DNA of 64,000 nt from assembly GCA_900119285.1 (NCBI GenBank), contig FPIT01000011.1:1-64000 (forward strand), given 5' to 3'. Positions 61,904 through 64,000 of the stretch are shown piece after piece. The notes under the pieces are model-generated. The model searched no databases. It was not told where the DNA came from and saw nothing but the letters and a program-made list of their open reading frames with translations. Position 1 is the stretch's first letter. Each line of letters opens with the position of its first letter. The translations under genes and the position numbers were made by a program. The stretch comes from Prevotellaceae bacterium HUN156. GTDB lineage: Bacteria; Bacteroidota; Bacteroidia; Bacteroidales; Bacteroidaceae.

Positions 61904-61931
61904 AGGGCTGGCATATCATTATGCCAGCCCT
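61904..61931. terminator. Hairpin terminator of the lipoprotein gene
   Basis: AGGGCTGGCATA and TATGCCAGCCCT form a perfect 12-bp stem with a 4-nt loop. It lies 25 bases beyond the lipoprotein stop; the T-tract is weak. Confidence 0.7.
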
Positions 61932-61955
61932 TATGATATGATTTATTGCAATAGA

Positions 61956-62510
61956 TTATTGCAGCACAGTCATTTTACCTTCCTTGTTGAAGTCGAAGGT
62001 GTAGGTTCTGTTCAACTTGCCCTCTTTGACAAGAGCTTCGAACTCCGTACCAGAAGCAGTGAGGTTGTTGAGTTCCTCTTTAGTCACACCGGGATCGTTT
62101 GGGAGATACTGATATGAGGCATTGAAGTAACCTGTCTCGTATTGATATCCAGTAGAATACTTGATAGATTCAATCTTAGAAAAATCTACATCAGGTTTCA
62201 GAGTGACCTTGCGATCGAGCGTGAAGATTGCAGGGAATGCAGAAGTTAGTTGAGCGTAGCAATAACCATTGTCAAGGTCGTTTGCATTGATAACCTTAGA
62301 TGTGGGTTCGCCTTTACCATTGCTGATGCTAAGTTCTACATAGCAATACTTCAGCATGTCTTCTGTTAGCTGAAATCTGAAGTTCATCGCAACATAAGCG
62401 CGATTGTAATCGGGTTCGGTCTCTGGATCATCATTACTACCGCAAGCGGTAAACAGACTCAAGCAGCATACTGCTGCAAGAATGGAAAGAAAGAAATGTT
62501 TTGTTTTCAT
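61956..62510 (-). CDS. Hypothetical lipoprotein
   Basis: A 184-residue lipoprotein with signal peptide MKTKHFFLSILAAVCCLSLF and lipobox FTACG (Cys near residue 23), followed by an Asp/Glu-rich linker. The mature part is rich in aromatic residues and probably beta-structured (NRAYVAMNFRFQLTEDML, GYQYETGYFNASYQYLP). I do not recognise the family. The leader is about 50 nt behind a TATCTTTG box (62565-62572). It is a single gene between a terminator and a divergent helicase. Confidence 0.8.
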   Translation of the reverse strand: MKTKHFFLSILAAVCCLSLFTACGSNDDPETEPDYNRAYVAMNFRFQLTEDMLKYCYVELSISNGKGEPTSKVINANDLDNGYCYAQLTSAFPAIFTLDRKVTLKPDVDFSKIESIKYSTGYQYETGYFNASYQYLPNDPGVTKEELNNLTASGTEFEALVKEGKLNRTYTFDFNKEGKMTVLQ

Positions 62511-62564
62511 TTCGTGTGTTATGTGTTTAAGTTGTTAATAATATGCAGTTCTTTTTCTGACGTG

Positions 62565-62572
62565 CAAAGATA
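62565..62572 (-). promoter_or_regulatory. -7 box of the hypothetical lipoprotein gene
   Basis: Minus-strand TATCTTTG, 55 bases before ATG 62510. Confidence 0.7.
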
Positions 62573-62645
62573 ACATTTGTTTTTGGATATAACAAAGGAT
62601 TTAGTATAAAATGAAGGAAAATTTGGTATAGCAAACGTTTTTTAG

Positions 62646-62653
62646 TACTTTTG
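62646..62653 (+). promoter_or_regulatory. -7 box of the helicase gene
   Basis: TACTTTTG, 9 bases before ATG 62662; another short leader. Confidence 0.7.
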
Positions 62654-62661
62654 CAGTGAAA

Positions 62662-64000
62662 ATGGAAAAACAAGCATCACCGATACAGGCATTAGAGCAG
62701 CAACGACTATTGCTGCAATTAGAATATAACACGGAGAAAGAAGCTTTTCGCCAACAGACCGAGCAAATCGGGATGGATCGAAAGGTGAAGCGTGGTGATG
62801 CATGGTGGCCCGTAAAGGTGAGCAAGAGTTATTATAACTCGCTCAACCAATTGGCTATAGAGGTGATTCGCAGTGCAGACACAGATATCGAACACAACTT
62901 CGAGTTTGGCAGACCAGTACAGTTCTTTACCACTTCCAGCCAGACAAGCACCATCACATATTATAAGATGACGGGCACTGTAAGCTTTGTGGATGGTGAC
63001 CGCATGGTAATCACTGTGCCTGATGGCTTCCCCATTATTGATTTGCAGAATGCGGATCAGTTGGGTGTGCAACTTTCTTTTGATGAGACGAGCTACCGAC
63101 TGATGATGGAAGCGCTCGACAGGGCCATCAAAGGCAAAGGCAGACTGGGCTATCTGCGCGACTTGTTCTATAGCAGACAGAAACCAGAGACGTTTGTCTT
63201 TCCTCCTATGCACTTTCCTTATCTGAACAGTACGCAGGAGAATGCTGTCAATATGGTGTTGAGAGCAAAAGATGTAGCTATTGTGCATGGTCCTCCAGGA
63301 ACGGGAAAGACTACCACATTGGTAGAGGCTATCCGTGAAACGCTGATGCGTGAGAATCAGGTGTTGGTATGTGCGCAGAGCAATATGGCTGTGGACTGGA
63401 TATCGGAGAAATTGGTAGATAGAGGTATCAATGTGTTGCGAATAGGTAATCCTACGAAGGTGAACGATAAGATGTTGTCGTTTACTTACGAACGACGCTT
63501 TGAGGCTCATCCTGATTATACGCAGCTATGGGCTATCCGCAAGGCTATCCGTGATCTGCGCAGCCATCGCAAACGTGGTGATGAGAAGTTTCATCAGAAG
63601 CTGGAGAGCCTGAAGAGTAGGGCAACCGAACTGGAGATACGCATCAACAACGAGCTGTTTGGCGAGGCACGAGTCATTGCTTCTACACTGGTAGGATCAG
63701 CCAATCGCTTGCTGGATGGTCATAAGTTTGGCACATTGTTTATTGATGAGGCTGCACAAGCTTTGGAGGCTGCTTGCTGGATACCGATGCGACGAGTGAG
63801 TCGTGTAGTTCTGGCAGGCGACCATTGTCAGTTGCCTCCAACGGTGAAGAGCATAGCTGCCCTGAAAGCAGGATTGGGTAAGACGCTGATGGAACATATC
63901 GTAGAGAAGCATCCTGAGGCTGTTACCCTGTTGAAGATACAATATCGCATGAATGATGACATCATGCGATTCTCCAGCAATTACTTCTATAACGGAGAAG
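62662..64000 (+). CDS. SF1 helicase of the IGHMBP2/DNA2-NAM7 type, partial
   Basis: The frame is open from ATG 62662 to the right edge (446 codons visible). After an N-terminal beta-barrel-like region (VKRGDAWWPVKVSKSYYNSL, MTGTVSFVDGDRMVITVPDG) come Walker A VHGPPGTGKTTTLVEA, motif Ia QSNMAVDWISEKL, Walker B TLFIDEAAQALEAA, motif III VVLAGDHCQLPPTV and motif IV-like LLKIQYRMNDDIM. These are typical of Upf1-like 5'-3' helicases acting on RNA or DNA. The C-terminal motifs V and VI lie outside the window. Confidence 0.92.
   Translation, partial: MEKQASPIQALEQQRLLLQLEYNTEKEAFRQQTEQIGMDRKVKRGDAWWPVKVSKSYYNSLNQLAIEVIRSADTDIEHNFEFGRPVQFFTTSSQTSTITYYKMTGTVSFVDGDRMVITVPDGFPIIDLQNADQLGVQLSFDETSYRLMMEALDRAIKGKGRLGYLRDLFYSRQKPETFVFPPMHFPYLNSTQENAVNMVLRAKDVAIVHGPPGTGKTTTLVEAIRETLMRENQVLVCAQSNMAVDWISEKLVDRGINVLRIGNPTKVNDKMLSFTYERRFEAHPDYTQLWAIRKAIRDLRSHRKRGDEKFHQKLESLKSRATELEIRINNELFGEARVIASTLVGSANRLLDGHKFGTLFIDEAAQALEAACWIPMRRVSRVVLAGDHCQLPPTVKSIAALKAGLGKTLMEHIVEKHPEAVTLLKIQYRMNDDIMRFSSNYFYNGE

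Larger units (their letters stand above)
61026..61955. other. Gene-poor spacer with palindromes and a candidate RNA
   Basis: This 930-base stretch holds a strong two-part palindrome (61037-61096), a minus-strand transcription unit with a 49-codon frame (61143-61405), REP-like GTCGCA palindromes (61521-61576), copy C of the interspersed element (61809-61868) and a terminator (61904-61931). The part between 61580 and 61800 shows nothing recognisable. Confidence 0.75.

Overview
This window is a chromosomal segment of a Bacteroidales bacterium, most likely Prevotella or a close relative. Four things point there. Many genes sit behind the Bacteroidetes sigma-70 -7 box (TAnnTTTG). Upstream regions are A-rich and mostly lack Shine-Dalgarno sequences. 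There are BspA-type leucine-rich-repeat surface proteins, type IX-like C-terminal tails and a smalltalk gene. The large rpsL-to-rplQ ribosomal block has the usual Bacteroidetes gene order. The genus is an inference; no rRNA gene is present.

Layout. 1-4190: end of an HU-like gene with its smalltalk partner, then two BspA-like proteins and a 62-residue peptide gene. 4217-11383: a 2388-residue secreted repeat protein, divergent from a membrane-anchored AraC-type regulator (11708-12772). 12829-23768: mixed metabolism, comprising a DUF4294 protein, a glutaminyl cyclase-like M28 lipoprotein, a fused glutamine-amidotransferase/M19 dipeptidase with an Lrp regulator, aroQ with an O-methyltransferase, xerD, a DUF3737/MalY/OPT-transporter operon and a DUF3467 protein. 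23971-27619: rpsL-rpsG-fusA-rpsJ, closed by a terminator.

A 6.5 kb segment (27620-34124) separates rpsJ from rplC, which are normally adjacent. It holds a strong promoter, a candidate structured RNA of about 335 nt, a long hairpin with a terminator, a HaeIII-like restriction-modification operon (cytosine methyltransferase, endonuclease, second cytosine methyltransferase), a small orphan gene, a repeat-rich spacer and an AEC-family transporter. From 34125 to 48826 the S10/spc/alpha block resumes behind its own promoter (rplC to rplQ, with secY, map, infA and rpoA) and ends in a terminator.

48927-64000: a GH31 glycosidase; a four-gene operon that looks like polar lipid headgroup synthesis (PLP enzyme, CDP-alcohol phosphatidyltransferase-like protein lacking the last motif aspartate, a flippase-like membrane protein, a LicC-like nucleotidyltransferase); a NifU-like/GGGtGRT pair; a Dabb protein; an RluA pseudouridine synthase; a TlpA-like thioredoxin protein; a 930-base spacer with several palindromes and a candidate small RNA or 49-codon gene; a lipoprotein; and the start of an SF1 helicase cut by the right edge.

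A recurring theme is short-period repeats of 7, 9, 10 and 21-22 nt and small palindromes between genes. Two arrays (7-nt and 9-nt units) lie inside reading frames. No tRNA, rRNA, CRISPR array or complete insertion sequence was seen.
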